Positions 5,333-6,493 of a stretch of 6,493 bases of DNA are shown here, in pieces. The notes below the pieces were generated by a model. That model did no database searches. It was not told where the DNA came from and saw only the letters and a list, made by a program, of their open reading frames with translations. Positions within the stretch are counted from its first letter, which is position 1. The number at the start of each line of letters is the position of its first letter. The DNA is from Actinomycetota bacterium (GTDB taxonomy: Bacteria > Actinomycetota > Acidimicrobiia > IMCC26256 > PALSA-610). The stretch lies in contig SXJQ01000197.1 of assembly GCA_005779345.1 (NCBI GenBank), forward strand, positions 1-6,493, given 5' to 3'. The position numbers and the translations under genes are program-made.

Positions 5333-5709
5333 GACTGCTCCTCGACAGCCACGTCGCCCTCTGGTGGCTCGCGGACGACGACCAGCTGGGGACGGCGTGC
5401 CGCGCGCAGCTCGAATCGGCCGACGAGGCCTTCTTCTCGGCAGTGACGCCGTGGGAGCTGGGGATCAAGCGCGCGCTCGGGCGCCTCGACTATCCCGACG
5501 GGTTGGGTGCGGCGCTCGCTGCCGCGGGTTTCGTCGCGCTCCCGATCTCGGTCGGGCATGGCGAACTCGCGCCATCCCTGCCGGCGCACCACCGCGACCC
5601 GTTCGATCGGATGCTCGTCGCGCAAGCACAGCTCGAGTCGCTCGCGCTCGTCACCGCGGATCGCACGATCCGCCCCTACGACATCGAACTGATCGACGCT
5701 CGCCTCTGA
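5329..5709 (+). CDS. vapC: VapC-family PIN-domain toxin (ribonuclease)
   Basis: This 126-residue cytoplasmic protein is a PIN-domain ribonuclease of a type II toxin-antitoxin module; such toxins cut RNA in a Mg2+-dependent way and arrest growth. It starts at GTG 5329, with GGAG at 5320-5323 and a 5-nt gap, and overlaps the antitoxin stop by 4 bp. The family pattern is complete: LLLDSHVALWWLAD with Asp6, SAVTPWELGIK with Glu43, HHRDPFDRMLVAQA with Asp90 and Asp93, and LVTADRTI with Asp111, followed by the final beta-strand YDIELID. Length is normal and all acidic active-site residues are present, so the enzyme looks functional. This is odd beside a frameshifted antitoxin: either the antitoxin still works in some form, a homologue elsewhere neutralises the toxin, or expression is low. 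The substrate cannot be predicted. Confidence 0.92.
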   Translation: MRLLLDSHVALWWLADDDQLGTACRAQLESADEAFFSAVTPWELGIKRALGRLDYPDGLGAALAAAGFVALPISVGHGELAPSLPAHHRDPFDRMLVAQAQLESLALVTADRTIRPYDIELIDARL

Positions 5710-5728
5710 CGCGCCCGACCGGCGCGTC
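5708..5728 (+). terminator. Hairpin at the end of vapC, probable terminator
   Basis: GACGCGCC (5708-5715) pairs perfectly with GGCGCGTC (5721-5728) across a 5-nt loop. The left arm starts within the vapC stop codon. No T-tract follows; a very G-rich stretch comes next. It could also help end transcription of the convergent minus-strand gene. Confidence 0.65.
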
Positions 5729-5736
5729 GGCCCGGC

Positions 5737-5769
5737 GGGGCGGGCGGGTCGGGCGGGCGGGTCGGCGGG
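5737..5769 (+). repeat. G-rich tract with quadruplex motif and 13-bp tandem duplication
   Basis: Seven runs of three or four G occur on the plus strand (5737-5740, 5742-5744, 5746-5748, 5751-5753, 5755-5757, 5759-5761, 5767-5769) with loops of 1-2 nt except the last (5 nt), which meets the usual G-quadruplex pattern. It contains a perfect 13-bp duplication, GGGCGGGCGGGTC, at 5738-5750 and 5751-5763. It lies between the convergent vapC and exported-protein genes and would be in the 3' RNA of vapC. Confidence 0.75.
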
Positions 5770-5773
5770 CGCG

Positions 5774-6493
5774 TCAGACGAACGTGGCGCGGAGCCGCAG
5801 GTTGAAGCTGAGGTCGGTGCTCGAGCTGTTGGCCTGGTGCATCTCGACGGTGATTACGTTCGTCCCGGCCACCAACAGGGCTGGCGAGATCGCCACCGAC
5901 ACGGCCGTCGTCTCGTCGGTGCGGTCGGAGATCCCGACGACGGGACGGGTCGAGTAGGTGATCGGGCCGGCCGGCATGTTGATCCGTGCCGCCTCGACTC
6001 CGTTCACGTAGACGACCGCGCCGTCGTCGCGCACGAGGTCGACCGTGAGCGTGCTCACGACGCCAGGGTCGGCGACGGCGAACGAGCGCCGGAAGTACGC
6101 CGTGATCGGCGTGGGCGCGACCGCGGGCCCGATCACTGTCGCCTCGTCGGCATCACCCGTGCCCAACTCGGACGCGCCGAGCAACCACGACGTGTCGTCG
6201 AATGCGGTGTCGATCCAGGCGATGCCCTGATCGACACCGTCGAAGGCGTAGCGCCAAATCTCGCCGAAGTTCACGAAGTTGGGGTTCGGCAGGGTCGAGG
6301 TCGCCACCGTGTCGGAGGCGGTGTTGCCCGAGCGATCCACGGCGAGCACCTCGTAGGAGTACGCGGTGTTCGCGGTGAGCCCGGTGTCGACGAACGCGAG
6401 CGTGGTCGTGTACCCGACGGCGACACCATCGCGCGTCACCACGTAGCCGAGCAGTGCGGTCTCGTCGACCGCTGCCGTCCAGCCGAGGGTGAC
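5774..6493 (-). CDS. C-terminal part of a large exported protein with fibronectin III and a beta-sandwich domain (5' end outside window)
   Basis: The frame enters from the right edge and stops at TGA 5776-5774, giving 239 visible residues. A GTG at 6442 could act as a start but would cut a domain in two. Residues about 1-68 are a fibronectin type III domain: VTLGWTAAVDETALLGYVVT, RDG, FVDTGLTANTAYSYEVLAVDRSGN. From about 75 to 239 there is a beta-rich jelly-roll-like domain: IWRYAFDG, AFDDTSWLLGASELGTGD, AYFRRSFAV, VDLVRDDGAVVYVNG, GTNVITVEMHQANSSSTDLSF and the end LRLRATFV. Modules of this kind sit at the C-terminus of large secreted enzymes such as metallophosphoesterases or surface adhesins; the catalytic or main part is not visible, so no activity is assigned. 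No sorting signal or membrane anchor is present at the C-terminus, suggesting release or retention through the N-terminal part. Confidence 0.85.
   Translation of the reverse strand, partial: VTLGWTAAVDETALLGYVVTRDGVAVGYTTTLAFVDTGLTANTAYSYEVLAVDRSGNTASDTVATSTLPNPNFVNFGEIWRYAFDGVDQGIAWIDTAFDDTSWLLGASELGTGDADEATVIGPAVAPTPITAYFRRSFAVADPGVVSTLTVDLVRDDGAVVYVNGVEAARINMPAGPITYSTRPVVGISDRTDETTAVSVAISPALLVAGTNVITVEMHQANSSSTDLSFNLRLRATFV

Noticed and set aside
5008..5625. N-terminal extension of the GH16 frame to 872 residues
   Set aside because: It would place an internal signal peptide about 200 residues in, runs antisense through the antitoxin and toxin, and ignores the good ribosome binding site before TTG 5007.
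5094..5769. Mobile element or attachment site around the toxin-antitoxin remnant
   Set aside because: No transposase, integrase, flanking target duplication or tRNA end is visible; the only inverted repeat lies on one side of the module.

Overview
The window is very GC-rich DNA with strong G/C preference at third codon positions, GTG and TTG starts next to GGAG-type ribosome binding sites, and stem-loop terminators without U-tracts. Together with Thr/Pro-rich secreted proteins this suggests a high-GC actinobacterium. An Acidimicrobiia/Ilumatobacter-like origin is my guess from protein style only; no rRNA or marker gene is present to confirm it.

Layout, left to right. (1) 1-259, minus strand: the first 86 codons of an unrecognised gene that runs off the left edge. 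(2) 260-543: spacer between divergent genes, with a striking array of five perfect 14-bp repeats plus one degenerate copy, then a possible promoter and a clear ribosome binding site. (3) 544-1995 and 2038-2949, plus strand: a membrane sugar-1-phosphate transferase (polyprenyl glycosylphosphotransferase, WbaP/WcaJ type) and a family-2 glycosyltransferase, the likely start of an extracellular polysaccharide operon. (4) 2951-2995: a strong hairpin terminator between convergent genes. (5) 3007-5007, minus strand: a secreted multidomain glycoside hydrolase family 16 enzyme with a signal peptide, two beta-sandwich modules, a Thr/Pro linker and a catalytic domain. (6) 5037-5091: a perfect 10-bp inverted repeat, probably an operator, between this gene and a toxin-antitoxin remnant. 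(7) 5094-5332, plus strand: a frameshifted Phd/VapB-like antitoxin, followed with a 4-bp overlap by an intact-looking PIN-domain VapC toxin (5329-5709). (8) 5708-5769: a small hairpin and a G-quadruplex-like tract. (9) 5774-6493, minus strand: the C-terminal 239 residues of a large exported protein with a fibronectin III domain.

Biologically, the left half looks like synthesis of a lipid-linked surface glycan: the phosphoglycosyl transferase loads the first sugar onto undecaprenyl phosphate and the GT2 enzyme adds another. The GH16 enzyme could trim or remodel that glycan or attack an external beta-glucan. The toxin-antitoxin remnant appears unrelated in function.

The most unusual pattern is that the spacers and the broken antitoxin all carry short tandem duplications of 10-14 bp (14 bp in three separate places). 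One of these duplications exactly accounts for the antitoxin frameshift.
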